This document shows, one piece after another, positions 14,461 through 23,233 of a stretch of 24,867 bases of DNA; the stretch's first letter is position 1; the number at the start of each line of letters is the position of its first letter. The notes under the pieces are model-generated. The model saw only the letters and a program-made list of their open reading frames with translations. It was not told the DNA's origin and ran no database searches. Position numbers and translations under genes: made by a program. Origin of the DNA: Planctomycetota bacterium (GTDB taxonomy: Bacteria; Planctomycetota; PUPC01; DSUN01); assembly GCA_016872875.1 (NCBI GenBank), contig VGYW01000080.1, positions 1 through 24,867 on the forward strand. The letters run 5' to 3'.

Positions 14461-15030
14461 TCACGCTCCAGTGCCGGAGTGGGATGCGGGCCAGTGAATC
14501 TGCTCGCACACTTTGCGCCAGCGCTCCAGCATATCGTCGTGGAAGAGAAACGGCTCGAAACCGAGCTGGAGGTAGAGGCGGATGGCGGCGAGGCGCCAGT
14601 CGTCGGTCAACAGGTAGATGCGGCGGTAGCCGGCGTCGAGGAAGCAGCGGACGACGGCGGCGCACACGGCCATTCCGAGCCGCTTGCCCTTGTGCTCGGG
14701 GTCGGCCGCGACCCAGGAGAGCTCGCCGCCGTCGGGGTGTCCCTCGATGGGGCGGTGTCGCGCCATCGCCGTGGCCACGAGCCGCCCCGTCGCCGCCTGC
14801 TCGATGAGGAACCAGCCGCCGGGGAGCACCGTGGGGAGAATCTTTTCGATCTGCTCGTGGTCCCAACTCCTGAACCCCGCCGTGGCCATGAGCCCCAGAT
14901 AGGCATCTTCGTCGCCCGGCGCGAACTGCCGCAGGGCGTAGCCCGGCGGCACCGCGACGATGGGCGGCGTGCCGAGCAGGCGCTCGGGCCAGATCATCTG
15001 GAGCTGGGCATAAGGGCGTTCGTCTGGCAT
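14461..15030 (-). CDS. GNAT-family N-acetyltransferase (189 aa)
   Basis: The fold is a single GNAT domain. Motif A is WVAADPEHKGKRLGMAV (106-122), with the RLGM acetyl-CoA pyrophosphate loop. A later strand-helix pair gives IYLLTDDWRLAAIRLYLQLGFEP. The acceptor substrate is unknown. Its stop codon is 2 bases from the start of the 1500-aa gene, and the ribosome-binding site for that gene lies inside this one, so the two are co-translated. The ATG at 15030 has only a weak ribosome-binding site, because the space upstream is filled by repeats at 15035-15098; the ATG at M12 is an alternative. Confidence 0.88.
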   Translation of the reverse strand: MPDERPYAQLQMIWPERLLGTPPIVAVPPGYALRQFAPGDEDAYLGLMATAGFRSWDHEQIEKILPTVLPGGWFLIEQAATGRLVATAMARHRPIEGHPDGGELSWVAADPEHKGKRLGMAVCAAVVRCFLDAGYRRIYLLTDDWRLAAIRLYLQLGFEPFLFHDDMLERWRKVCEQIHWPASHSGTGA

Positions 15031-15034
15031 GGCT

Positions 15035-15098
15035 CACGCGGGGCAGGGACGCCCCGCCTACAAGGTGTCCACGCGGGGCACGGAGGCCCCGCCCACAA
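15035..15098. repeat. Two tandem GCGGGGC-type palindromes between operon genes
   Basis: Two adjacent copies of a CGCGGGGCA...GCCCCGCC hairpin lie between the transglutaminase-like gene and the GNAT gene. Each is followed by a CTACAA/CCACAA end. No U-tract is seen, so read-through into the GNAT gene is expected, though a hairpin could protect upstream mRNA. Confidence 0.65.
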
Positions 15099-15104
15099 CC
15101 CTCA

Positions 15105-17039
15105 TCACTCGGCCAGCTCGACCACCAGGCTCTTCATCGTCGGCTTGGAGGCGCAGGTGATCTTGTAGGTCTCGGCAGGCTTGGTGGCGACATGGACGTG
15201 GCGCTTCTCGGCGCCGCCCTCGTCCCAGACATAAGTGACCTTGACGGGTCGGAAGCCGCCGTGCGGCTCGATGTAGTCGGCGTCAATGCGCGTCTGGTAG
15301 ATCATCGCCACCGTGCGCTGTGTGCCCGCGAAGCGGACGAGGGCCGAGCGGGTGCCCGCCGGAACCTTGTCGAAGACGAAGTGCTTGCCGTGGTTGCGTG
15401 TCGGCCCCTCGCAGCGGCCGATGGGCTGCCAGGCCTTGCCGCCGTCGAAAGAGGCCGCAATGTCCCAGGCGTCCTTGGGGTCGCGGGCGCGGTAGTAGAT
15501 GCCGACGCGGAGCCGCGTCATGTCGCCAGGGGTCTCGATGGGGAACGTCACCTCGCCCGTCGGGCCCGAGAGCACGAGCAGGTCGTCCTTGATGTTCTTC
15601 CGCTCGGGGTGGAAGTCCGTGTAGAGGACCTGCTTGCCCTTGTTCTTGGGGTCGGTGGAGCCCTCGACGGTGATCGTGCCCTCGGGCGGTTCGGCGGAGA
15701 AGGTGATCGTGTTCTCGCCCTTGTCGAGGGCGGGGAGGGGGCGCTGCGAGTGCTGGATGTCGTGGACGATCTTCAGTGCCTTGAGGCCCGTGTCCTTGCC
15801 AGAAAGGGCGAACTTCAGGCGATAGTCGTAGCGGCGGTAGACGTGTGGCTTGAGGTCAATCCTCTGGTCGCCCGTCGCTGTGATCTTCGCGATCTCCTTC
15901 CAGTCGAGGCCATTGTTGTCGGAGAAGGCGACCGCGATCGCGCCTCCCTCGCCCACGGCGGCCTTGAGCGACAGTTCGCCGCCGAGGTAGACGTAGCTCG
16001 ACGGCATGCGGAGGACGAAGGCCGTCGGCTTGCCGGGCTCGCCCTCGACGGAGAGTGCGGAGGCGCGGAGCGAGGCGGCGTCGAGCGGCACGTCGTATTC
16101 CAGCGTGCCGTTGCCAACTCGGCCGTTCGCCAGGTCGCCGAACTTGGGCGTGTAGACCATGAAGTTAGCGCCCGGCTTCATCTTGAGGCAGCCTGGGTCG
16201 CCGCCCCCGCCGCCCTGGTTCACGTGCAGGCCCTTGTGGCCCCAGTTGCGCGTCAGGCGCTCGCCGGGGCGAAGCTGCACGTTCACCTGGTAGCCCACCG
16301 AGTAGCCGCACTCGTAGGCGAAGAAGGTCGAGCCGTCGTACTCCTGCATCGTGGCGTACCAGCCGTGGGTCTTCGCGGGCAGCCAGCCGGTGGCGTCGTA
16401 GAGCGGGCAATTGGCCAGGAGCGCCGGGCCGCGCTTCCAGCCTGTCCAGCCGCCCTCGGCGTGGAACTTCCGCAGCTTCGCGTCGTCGCCCTTGAACCCA
16501 GGGTTCTTCTCATACCACTCCTTGATAGCGGACATGATCTCCTCGACGCTCGCCAGGTCGCCATCGGGCTTAGGGAAGTAGTTGATCAGCGAGGCGTCGA
16601 GCAGGTGCCACTTGCCGTCCCAGAAGACCTCGGGCACGACGTGTGCGTTGATTGTCCAGCCGCGCGCCTGGAGGCCCGCGGCGCGGGCGAGCGACTGCAC
16701 GTGCGACGCCGCGTTCCCGCACATCGAGTAGCCGTAGACGTTGAACATCTTGATCGCGTCGAGGACGTTGTTCTCGAGCTGGAGGAACTCGCTAGGCGGG
16801 ATGTCCTGGTGCTGGAACATCACGACCGAGCGCCAGACCGCGAGGGCCTTCTCCCTGTCCGACATCCCCTCCTTGATGAACGACTTCCTCCAGGCATCGA
16901 GGCTCGAGACATCCGGCACCTTGTCGGATACGACTTTGACATGGCTGACGATCCCGACCTGCGGCCTCTCGCCTGCACGGGCGCTGGCCCACGAGAAGGC
17001 GAGAGCCAGGGTGATGAGCCGCTGACTGCGGGTTGTCAC
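15105..17039 (-). CDS. Secreted transglutaminase-like superfamily protein (644 aa)
   Basis: The GTG at 17039 follows AGGAGAGG and starts a signal peptide (TRSQRLITLALAFSWASARA). The transglutaminase-like core reads YGYSMCGNAASHVQSLARAAG with candidate nucleophile C107, NAHVVPEVFW with H133, and WHLLDASLINYF with D148, giving a complete Cys-His-Asp triad. Such domains can act as proteases or cross-linking enzymes, or be non-enzymatic in polysaccharide loci. The remaining 480 residues are beta-rich, with no recognised catalytic motif. It is the first gene of the operon that continues into GNAT, the 1500-aa protein and the aldolase, and a near-consensus promoter precedes it. Confidence 0.85.
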   Translation of the reverse strand: MTTRSQRLITLALAFSWASARAGERPQVGIVSHVKVVSDKVPDVSSLDAWRKSFIKEGMSDREKALAVWRSVVMFQHQDIPPSEFLQLENNVLDAIKMFNVYGYSMCGNAASHVQSLARAAGLQARGWTINAHVVPEVFWDGKWHLLDASLINYFPKPDGDLASVEEIMSAIKEWYEKNPGFKGDDAKLRKFHAEGGWTGWKRGPALLANCPLYDATGWLPAKTHGWYATMQEYDGSTFFAYECGYSVGYQVNVQLRPGERLTRNWGHKGLHVNQGGGGGDPGCLKMKPGANFMVYTPKFGDLANGRVGNGTLEYDVPLDAASLRASALSVEGEPGKPTAFVLRMPSSYVYLGGELSLKAAVGEGGAIAVAFSDNNGLDWKEIAKITATGDQRIDLKPHVYRRYDYRLKFALSGKDTGLKALKIVHDIQHSQRPLPALDKGENTITFSAEPPEGTITVEGSTDPKNKGKQVLYTDFHPERKNIKDDLLVLSGPTGEVTFPIETPGDMTRLRVGIYYRARDPKDAWDIAASFDGGKAWQPIGRCEGPTRNHGKHFVFDKVPAGTRSALVRFAGTQRTVAMIYQTRIDADYIEPHGGFRPVKVTYVWDEGGAEKRHVHVATKPAETYKITCASKPTMKSLVVELAE

Positions 17040-17088
17040 TAGAGCCTCTCCTGCAAGGAAGCTCCCCGATCGCGCACGCACGGCGAAC

Positions 17089-17117
17089 ATTATAGGGCGG
17101 AGCGACGGCACGTTCAA
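17089..17117 (-). promoter_or_regulatory. Near-consensus sigma-70 promoter for the 17039-9054 operon
   Basis: TTGAAC (17112-17117), a 17-base spacer, then perfect TATAAT (17089-17094) on the minus strand. Transcription would begin near 17082, about 43 bases before the GTG at 17039. Confidence 0.85.
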
Positions 17118-17195
17118 CGCAGAGGCGGGACGTATGCGCCTGCACACTGAGCGGTGTCACGGATGCCCACGGACGTTTAATCTCGCACCTATTGA

Positions 17196-17484
17196 GGAGT
17201 ATGGCCCCCAGTTCTGGCAATGTTCTTCGGCTCCGAAGCTCCGAACGGAGCGTGCTATAGCAGCCCAGGGCGAAGCCCTGGGAACGGAGCGATAGGTAGG
17301 TCAGCCCCGAAAGGGCGTACTATGCGCTTCCGGGCGCCACATCCTGCCTAGGGCGGGTAGTACGCCCCTACAGGGCTGAATGCGGGCGGCCACCTGTCCC
17401 AGGGCTTCGCCCTGGGCTGCTATAGGACGCTCCGTTCGGAGCTTCAGCGCCGAAGGACCTTACCAGGATTGGGGGCCATACTCC
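17196..17484. repeat. 289-bp nested palindrome with 88-bp arms
   Basis: Arms 17196-17283 and 17397-17484 are equal in length and match as inverted repeats at about 80 of 88 positions. Inside, 17301-17322 and 17358-17379 form a second inverted repeat (about 19 of 22). Each arm also holds smaller hairpins (CCAGGGC/GCCCTGG and GCTCCG/CGGAGC). It fills most of the gene-less stretch between two divergent promoters. No transposase is present; 17118-17195 shows nothing else. Confidence 0.88.
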
Positions 17485-17493
17485 AGTTGCAGC

Positions 17494-17522
17494 TTGCCGA
17501 CGCGGCCGCGGCAGGCTATGAT
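17494..17522 (+). promoter_or_regulatory. Sigma-70-type promoter for the GH172-like gene
   Basis: TTGCCG (17494-17499), a 17-base spacer, then TATGAT (17517-17522). It begins ten bases after the right arm of the palindrome. The transcript would begin near 17529 and reach the ATG at 17574. Confidence 0.6.
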
Positions 17523-17573
17523 GCCAGGCGTTGCCCGGTCCAGCCGCGCGCCCGCGTGCTCGGAGGTCCTTCG

Positions 17574-18845
17574 ATGAACACCGCGCCCGCACCGTTGGCT
17601 TTCCTGTTCGCCGCCCTGTTAGGAGCATCGGCCGTGGGAGCATCCTCGCTCGACGATCTGTTGCGGCTGCGCGACGGGCGCAGCCGGCGCGTGTCGTCCA
17701 CCGCCAAGCTGCCCGACGGACGCCCAGACCCCGATGGCAACGCGGACAACGTGACGGTGCCGCCGAGCAAGACGCACGTGCTGGCCGACCTCAAGGGGCC
17801 GGGCATCGTGACCCACATCTGGATGACGTTCCTCGGCCCCGAGCCGCATCCCTGGGCGCCCAACGGCGCGGCCAACCACCGCGAGATGGTGCTCCGCATC
17901 TTCTGGGACGGTCGCAAGGAGCCGGGGGTCGAGGCGCCCGTGGGCGACTTCTTCGCCGCGCCCTTCGGCCAGCGGATGGCCGTGAACAGCCTCCCAGTGG
18001 CCGTCGAGGGCGGGGCATCCTACAACTCCTTCTGGCCCATGCCCTTCGCCAAGTCGGCCCGCATCGAGATCGAGAACGACGGCGACAAGGCCATTGCGCT
18101 CCTGTACTACAACGTGGACTGGCTTCAGAAGGAGAGCCTGCCGCCCGACACGCCGTACTTCCACGCCCAGTACCGCCAGGACTACCCGCTGAAGGATGGC
18201 CGCGACGACTACCTGATCTTCGAGGGAGATGGCCGCGGCCACTACGTGGGCACCGTGCTCGGCATCCGCACGCGCAGCCCGGGCTGGTTCGGCGAGGGCG
18301 ACGAGAAGATCGCCATTGACGACGACACGGAGCCGACCGTGTGGGGCACGGGCACCGAGGACTACTTCCTGTGCGCCTGGGGGCTGCGGACGTGCAGCTT
18401 CCCCTACTTCGGGGTGCCGTATACCGACGGCGGCCACGTGCTGGGCGGGAGGACCTGCGCCTACCGCTGGCACATCGCCGACCCCATCGTGTTCCAGAAG
18501 AAGATCCGCGTCGCCATCGAGCGCATGGGCTGGATTTCGATTGACGAGAACCCCAAGCACGAGAGCACGAGCTGGAACGAGCGGCAGGACGACTACTCCA
18601 GCGTGGCCTTCTGGTATCAACTGGGCGAGCCGAAGCGGTTCGCCAAGGTGCCCCCGTGCGTCGAGCGGCGGCTGCCGGAGATTGACCAGGTCGTTCACGG
18701 CCGGGACTTCACCGACCCCAAGCACCACGGGGCGGGGGCGCCACGGTGGAGAACTCCCATTGGCCCCGTATCTCAGTCACAGGCTCAGCCGGTGGCGGGT
18801 CTTGGCCTTCGAGGTCAATGGGGATGGCGCGCTTCTCCAGGGTGA
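17574..18845 (+). CDS. GH172 (DUF2961) family glycosidase, catalytic domain complete, 3' end replaced (423 aa)
   Basis: GH172 enzymes act on fructofuranosides or arabinofuranosides. The ATG at 17574 follows GGAGG at 7 bases and starts a signal peptide (PLAFLFAALLGASAVGAS). Family features include LKGPGIVTHIWMTF (73-86), VGDFFAAPFG (123-132), GTGTEDYF (258-265, the conserved acidic motif) and CAYRWHIADPIVFQKKIR (295-312). The DUF2961 domain ends near residue 370. From about residue 386 the sequence is unrelated to the family: it is the antisense reading of a duplicated LamG-gene segment (18729-18876), so the last 37 residues are junk or a missing C-terminal domain. The enzyme could still fold. 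It is the only plus-strand gene here. Confidence 0.85.
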   Translation: MNTAPAPLAFLFAALLGASAVGASSLDDLLRLRDGRSRRVSSTAKLPDGRPDPDGNADNVTVPPSKTHVLADLKGPGIVTHIWMTFLGPEPHPWAPNGAANHREMVLRIFWDGRKEPGVEAPVGDFFAAPFGQRMAVNSLPVAVEGGASYNSFWPMPFAKSARIEIENDGDKAIALLYYNVDWLQKESLPPDTPYFHAQYRQDYPLKDGRDDYLIFEGDGRGHYVGTVLGIRTRSPGWFGEGDEKIAIDDDTEPTVWGTGTEDYFLCAWGLRTCSFPYFGVPYTDGGHVLGGRTCAYRWHIADPIVFQKKIRVAIERMGWISIDENPKHESTSWNERQDDYSSVAFWYQLGEPKRFAKVPPCVERRLPEIDQVVHGRDFTDPKHHGAGAPRWRTPIGPVSQSQAQPVAGLGLRGQWGWRASPG

Positions 18846-18876
18846 CGGCGACCTCGTCAAAGCCGGAGTTGCCCGC
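18729..18876 (-). pseudogene. Displaced copy of the 5' segment of the LamG-fusion gene
   Basis: This 148-bp stretch is a direct repeat of 22966-23119. On the minus strand it encodes GFDEVAVTLEKRAIPIDL, then EGQDPPP and a WEF-TVAPPP end, as in the LamG-fusion protein. Flanking sequence differs on both sides: GH172 code to the left and unrelated DNA to the right. It has no start and no downstream domain, so it is a remnant. Confidence 0.82.
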
Positions 18877-18964
18877 GGCGTTGGGGCTGCTACAACGGGC
18901 AAGACGCGGTTCAAGGAGAATGCTCCGGGATAATTCCGAGTCCATATATCACCTTGATAGGCAA

Positions 18965-18986
18965 CGGCTTATGGGGGTCAGGCGCC
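18965..18986 (+). repeat. REP-like 22-bp repeat, left copy
   Basis: Contains GGCTTATGGGGGTCAGGCGC. It matches the reverse complement of 24677-24698 at 19 of 22 positions. The stretch 18877-18999 holds no gene. Confidence 0.65.
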
Positions 18987-18999
18987 ATGCCAGCAAGGA

Positions 19000-20088
19000 T
19001 CATTTTGAGGCATTGCGTGCCTGTCGCTTGTCAATCGCGGCCTTGGCGGCCCTTGCAACTGCACCTTCGGAGTTGATGAGGATATCTGCCAGAGTACGCA
19101 GGATCATATCCTGGGACTTCGCGTCCACTTCGGCCTCAATGCAGTTCAGGCCGATATCCGATCGGCGAGCCGGCTCTCGGAGGAGCTCGCCCAGGCACTC
19201 AATCATCACAACCCGTAGTTCCGGTGCGTTTCCGTCATCTTGGGCCTGAGCAAGCAAGGTCGGAATGTACGCAAGCGCGACGCCCTCGAGCGCCAACGAG
19301 GCAAGCGAACCATAGCACAGAGCACGCAATGGGTCGCTGTGATGCATTTCCTTGCCGTACTGGGACAGGACAGCGGCCGACAATTCACTCGGGGAGCGAA
19401 TGACGGAGCTAAGCGCCACCAGCCTGGCAGCAGTGTCGACGGCGGGACGACGCAGCGGCTTCATCTTCTCCTCAACGGTTGAGGACGAATGGGGCGACAC
19501 TTTCACAGGAACATCAACGCAGAGCCACCCTTTCCAGAGATTCCCTATGACCTTCGGCACGTGGGCAACCCGCCGGACGGTAAGCCCGTCAAACCGCGTC
19601 TTGTCGACCACCATCTTCTCCACCAGGACTTCATTGAGTTTATTGTGGAACTCAACGCAGTACCTGGCTGGACCGGAGATACCGGGCAGAACCTTGTCAG
19701 TATACGTCAGTTCTTCCCCAGGGTTCAGGCCAGTAACCCTATCTTCGTACAAGTGCAAAGGGATGGTGATCCTACCTCCCGAAGCCTCCGCCGCGTTCCC
19801 ACACAACAGCGTCAGCTCGGGTCTTGGGTGGCCCCGCCAAAAAGGCACCGCCGGTACGACCAGCGGGCGATCGGAACAGTTGCGAAGCACAACAACCGCT
19901 GTAGCGGTTGTCCCAGCAGTCAGTTGCCCCGGTGTCACCAGGGTCAGACGAAGCCCGTCTTCCTCCGCGCTCTCCGTAATGACGTCTTTCTCTGCGGCGC
20001 TCTCCTGCTTGGCTCGGGTGGCGCCCCTCTCAGAGGAGCTGCAACCGGCTAAGCTGACGAGGACAATCAACCTGACTGTGCGTTTCAC
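19000..20088 (-). CDS. Lipoprotein with helical HEAT-like C-terminal half (362 aa)
   Basis: The GTG at 20088 follows AGGGGA. The leader MKRTVRLIVLVSLAGC ends in a lipobox (L-A-G-C16), so the protein should be membrane-anchored. Residues about 40-190 are beta-rich (TLVTPGQLTAGTTATAVVVL). Residues about 215-355 are helical repeats resembling HEAT-type scaffolds. No catalytic motif is recognised and the function is unknown. The start lies 10 bases after the stop of the LamG-fusion gene, and the ribosome-binding site overlaps that stop, so the two are co-transcribed and probably act together. Base composition is less GC-rich than in genes left of 18 kb. Confidence 0.8.
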   Translation of the reverse strand: MKRTVRLIVLVSLAGCSSSERGATRAKQESAAEKDVITESAEEDGLRLTLVTPGQLTAGTTATAVVVLRNCSDRPLVVPAVPFWRGHPRPELTLLCGNAAEASGGRITIPLHLYEDRVTGLNPGEELTYTDKVLPGISGPARYCVEFHNKLNEVLVEKMVVDKTRFDGLTVRRVAHVPKVIGNLWKGWLCVDVPVKVSPHSSSTVEEKMKPLRRPAVDTAARLVALSSVIRSPSELSAAVLSQYGKEMHHSDPLRALCYGSLASLALEGVALAYIPTLLAQAQDDGNAPELRVVMIECLGELLREPARRSDIGLNCIEAEVDAKSQDMILRTLADILINSEGAVARAAKAAIDKRQARNASK

Positions 20089-20098
20089 GTCTTTTCCC

Positions 20099-23000
20099 CT
20101 AGCGAACTACGCCCTCCACGGGCTGTGGCTCATCTGGATCGTCCTGGAGTTCTAGCCCAATATCGATTTTGGCCAGGCGCGGGTCGTTCCTGTTGACTCC
20201 TGCAACATTGCGTATGATCCATTCCTTTGCCTTGTCCTTCAACGCGGCTTCCTGAGCCTTGAGGTCGAAACCGTAAACGAGGGCCAAGTCTTCGACCACC
20301 GCCTCTTCGAGCACGTAGCTCCTGAGACTGCTAAACGTCTCCCGGTCCATTGGAACCACGTGCAGCTTGCGGCGATGCAGGACGAACTGCGGTTCGAAAG
20401 TGTACGCCGTCGCGTAGCCCCATACCCTACCGCTTCCGCCACTCGTGATTACGCGCTTTAGTGTGTCAGCAACGCTTCTGCCATTCCCCTGTAGCAGGAT
20501 TAGCGGCCACGGCCACCCGGTCTGGCTGCGTGCAGCGGAGAAGCAGTGCTTCAGCCAGAGCGTCATGTCATTCAGGCGATAGCTTGGCAGCAACTGAACC
20601 TGACTGAGTGCTTGCCGCAGTAGAGCCGTGGCCTGGTCCTGCTGTTGCAAGACGGCGTACCCAGCAAAGACCCCACCAGGACTGTCAGGATCTGCGAAGC
20701 CAGCTACCCACCGATGTAGGTTGATCAAGCCATAAGAGGAAGTCAATGTGCCTGGCTCTTGCCCTACATAGTCGGCGGGGCCCCCGTGGCCTAGGGAGTA
20801 CATCGTACCTGCCACGGTCATGAGACCATAGGCTCTTGCCCAGTCATAAGGGGTTTGGGGGTCCCCCTCGCACACCAGAACGCTCGAGTCCGAGGTGTCG
20901 ACGGTGGCCTGGTCCCGGGGAGCGTACGTGATGGTTCCGTCACGGCCTGCGACGTAACGTGGGTAGAATTGAGAATTGAAAGATTCTACTCCGCTTCCCT
21001 CATCTCTTGTGTCATACCACACGATTGTTCTCGAACGGACATCGAAGGGCACACGCCATTGAAAAGCTGTATGGGTACCTTGTAGCGAAAGCGCGAGCCC
21101 AACCGTGAATGGGGATCCCATTGGATGCAGATACTTGCCCGCGAATTCCCCGGTGAACCAGGCCCCCTCGTGATTGAGGAGGCTCTCCTGGAACCAGATC
21201 ACGCCGTCCTTGTCTTTCACCACAAGCAGCACACGTGCCTGGGGCCCTTTGTAACCGAGCACGCGGTAGTGGAACTTCTCGTTCTTCGTATAGTATGGGC
21301 CGGAGAAATACCAGGGGCGCAGCTTCCCAGTTCTGTTATGCCAGTGCGTGGGTTTTGTAGGAGTGTCTGGTTCCAATGTAATCGGGGACTGAACACCATA
21401 GGGCCAGCTTCTCTCGGGCGCAGCAGGCATAGCTTCATGTATCTTGACTCCAAGCCCAGGCGGCAACGTCGCTCCCACAGCGAACTCCGTCCCGAGTACA
21501 AAGGCAGCGCCCAAGGGCAAGGGCTTTGCGATCTTGAACCGCCCATCATCCGTCTTCAGATAGACCCCTGCGAGTGGTGACGCGGATTTTGCATAGAAGC
21601 AACCGTGAAGAGCTTCGAGCTCGTAGTCAGCACCGTCGATTGAAAGGCGGTAACCGAGTTCTACTGCCGTTGCCGGCAACCCAACGAAACGGGGCATTAC
21701 CGGGAAGTAATTGGGAACAGTGTCTCCTGCCTTGTTTTGCGCATTACCCGCCCAATAAGCAGGAATCTCATCATCCAAATCTCCTGTTGATGGCAGAGTG
21801 CCCCTAAAGACGCAGCTAACCGTGGAAGTCTCGATGAAGGTGGCGGCCACAGGTGCCTGGGTGCCGGTGTTGAAAGTAGCCAGTACCGTTCCGCGAAATG
21901 AATCCACATTCTCCGTCAGGCCGGGGAAGGTGGCGGGGTCAATCGAGATGGTGGTTTCGACGCCGGCGAATGTGCCGAGGAAGACCAGGGTGCCGGGGCC
22001 GGTCTCGGTGAAGGCGGGGTCGTTGATTGTGGCGTCGCGGAGGCCGTGGAAGTAGTGGATGGTGTCTATGGCCTCGGGGTCGGGGTTGACGGGGATGTAG
22101 ATGCTGGCGTAGATGGTGCCAGGGACAGGGGCCGGTGGCTCGGGCGTGGCGGTGATGGCCACGCGGTCTATGCCTACCGGGCCGTAGCCCCAATACCAGC
22201 AGTCAACCCAGGTTTCGGTATACCAGTCCCAATAGGGGACGTTCCAGTAGAGGGGGTAGAAGGGGCCGACTGTGAGGGCGCCTTCGGTTCCGAGGAGGCT
22301 GCCGTAGAAGGTCGCGCTGGTGTCCTCGTAGCCGTTGATGAAAAGGGTGATGGTGTCGCCCGCGCGGGTGAGGGTGACGGTGTTCCAGCCGCCGGCGCCC
22401 AGGGTGGTGTTGCTGACGAGCTGGGCGTAGCCGCTCGAGCCCAGGGCTCCTGTGAGGTAGGCTGTGACACGCCCGTCGCCGTCCACGGTGAGCGAGTAGC
22501 CCGGGCCGCTCAGGAGGTTGATGAAGGTGTAGTAGCCGGGCTGGACCGAGACCTCGATGGTGAAGTCGGCGCCCCCGAGGGCGAGGGCGGGGCTGGGCTG
22601 CGTGGCCGCATAGTCGCTCCAAGCGTTGGGGAGCCACATCAGGCCGCCATCGAGCAGGGCGCCGTTGAGGAGCTGAGCGTGGTTCTGATACGCCGATTCG
22701 TCGGTTGTGAAGACGCCCACGGGCACGTAGCGGGCGCTGCTGGAGAGGCGGACTTCGTCAATCAGCCCGCCGAAGCGGTCGCCGTTCATGTACGAGGTCA
22801 TACCCACTCGGAAGGGCGCGTAGCCGGGATACACGTAGGTCCAGGGCGGCAGGGGGTAACTCCAGTAGTAGCCGCCGCCGGGCACGCCGTTGACGAATAG
22901 CTCGATGCGGTCCCCCACGCGGCACGCCGCCACGGTCTCGAATGGCAGGGGCACCGGCGCAAAGGGGGGCGGGGGCGCCACGGTGCCGAACTCCCAACGC

Positions 23001-23125
23001 CCGCGCGTTTCCGGCACAGGTGGTGGTGGCGGCGGGGGCGGGTCCTGGCCTTCGAGGTCAATGGGGATGGCGCGCTTCTCGAGGGTCACGGCCACCTCGT
23101 CGAAGCCGGTGTTGCCCGCAGTCAT
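20099..23125 (-). CDS. LamG-domain fusion protein with unknown C-terminal half (1008 aa)
   Basis: The N-terminal 405 residues have GC-rich codons. They contain the tail of one LamG/concanavalin-like domain (RIELFVNGVPGGG, LIDEVRLSSSARY) and a full second one (DFTIEVSVQPG, TITLFINGYED, VGIDRVAI). The rest is in lower-GC DNA, has no recognised family and probably belongs to an extracellular assembly or adhesion protein. No signal peptide is seen. The chosen ATG at 23125 opens in what looks like the end of an Ig-like domain (AGNTGFDEVAVTL), so the gene seems 5'-truncated. A TTGACA-17-TAGGAT promoter ends 7 bases before this ATG. An in-frame upstream ATG at 23266 lies in repeat DNA. The HEAT-like lipoprotein gene follows 10 bases downstream. 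Confidence 0.75.
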   Translation of the reverse strand: MTAGNTGFDEVAVTLEKRAIPIDLEGQDPPPPPPPPVPETRGRWEFGTVAPPPPFAPVPLPFETVAACRVGDRIELFVNGVPGGGYYWSYPLPPWTYVYPGYAPFRVGMTSYMNGDRFGGLIDEVRLSSSARYVPVGVFTTDESAYQNHAQLLNGALLDGGLMWLPNAWSDYAATQPSPALALGGADFTIEVSVQPGYYTFINLLSGPGYSLTVDGDGRVTAYLTGALGSSGYAQLVSNTTLGAGGWNTVTLTRAGDTITLFINGYEDTSATFYGSLLGTEGALTVGPFYPLYWNVPYWDWYTETWVDCWYWGYGPVGIDRVAITATPEPPAPVPGTIYASIYIPVNPDPEAIDTIHYFHGLRDATINDPAFTETGPGTLVFLGTFAGVETTISIDPATFPGLTENVDSFRGTVLATFNTGTQAPVAATFIETSTVSCVFRGTLPSTGDLDDEIPAYWAGNAQNKAGDTVPNYFPVMPRFVGLPATAVELGYRLSIDGADYELEALHGCFYAKSASPLAGVYLKTDDGRFKIAKPLPLGAAFVLGTEFAVGATLPPGLGVKIHEAMPAAPERSWPYGVQSPITLEPDTPTKPTHWHNRTGKLRPWYFSGPYYTKNEKFHYRVLGYKGPQARVLLVVKDKDGVIWFQESLLNHEGAWFTGEFAGKYLHPMGSPFTVGLALSLQGTHTAFQWRVPFDVRSRTIVWYDTRDEGSGVESFNSQFYPRYVAGRDGTITYAPRDQATVDTSDSSVLVCEGDPQTPYDWARAYGLMTVAGTMYSLGHGGPADYVGQEPGTLTSSYGLINLHRWVAGFADPDSPGGVFAGYAVLQQQDQATALLRQALSQVQLLPSYRLNDMTLWLKHCFSAARSQTGWPWPLILLQGNGRSVADTLKRVITSGGSGRVWGYATAYTFEPQFVLHRRKLHVVPMDRETFSSLRSYVLEEAVVEDLALVYGFDLKAQEAALKDKAKEWIIRNVAGVNRNDPRLAKIDIGLELQDDPDEPQPVEGVVR

Positions 23126-23132
23126 GTGCTCA

Positions 23133-23161
23133 ATCCTACCCCGCGGAAGCCGTCCTGTCAA
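23133..23161 (-). promoter_or_regulatory. Promoter-like sequence implying a leaderless LamG-fusion transcript
   Basis: TTGACA (23156-23161), a 17-base spacer, then TAGGAT (23133-23138) on the minus strand. Only 7 bases separate the -10 box from the ATG at 23125, so transcription would begin at or next to the start codon. Confidence 0.55.
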
Positions 23162-23233
23162 CAACCTTCCGAGTCTCTGGCCCCCTTGCCGAACGACAAA
23201 TGAACACTTGAGCCGAACGCCCCTCCGTCCGAA

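Noticed and set aside
14459..15037. N-terminal extension of the 1500-aa protein across the GNAT gene
   Set aside because: The extension is a shadow of the GNAT frame; a signal peptide with a ribosome-binding site begins at 14458.
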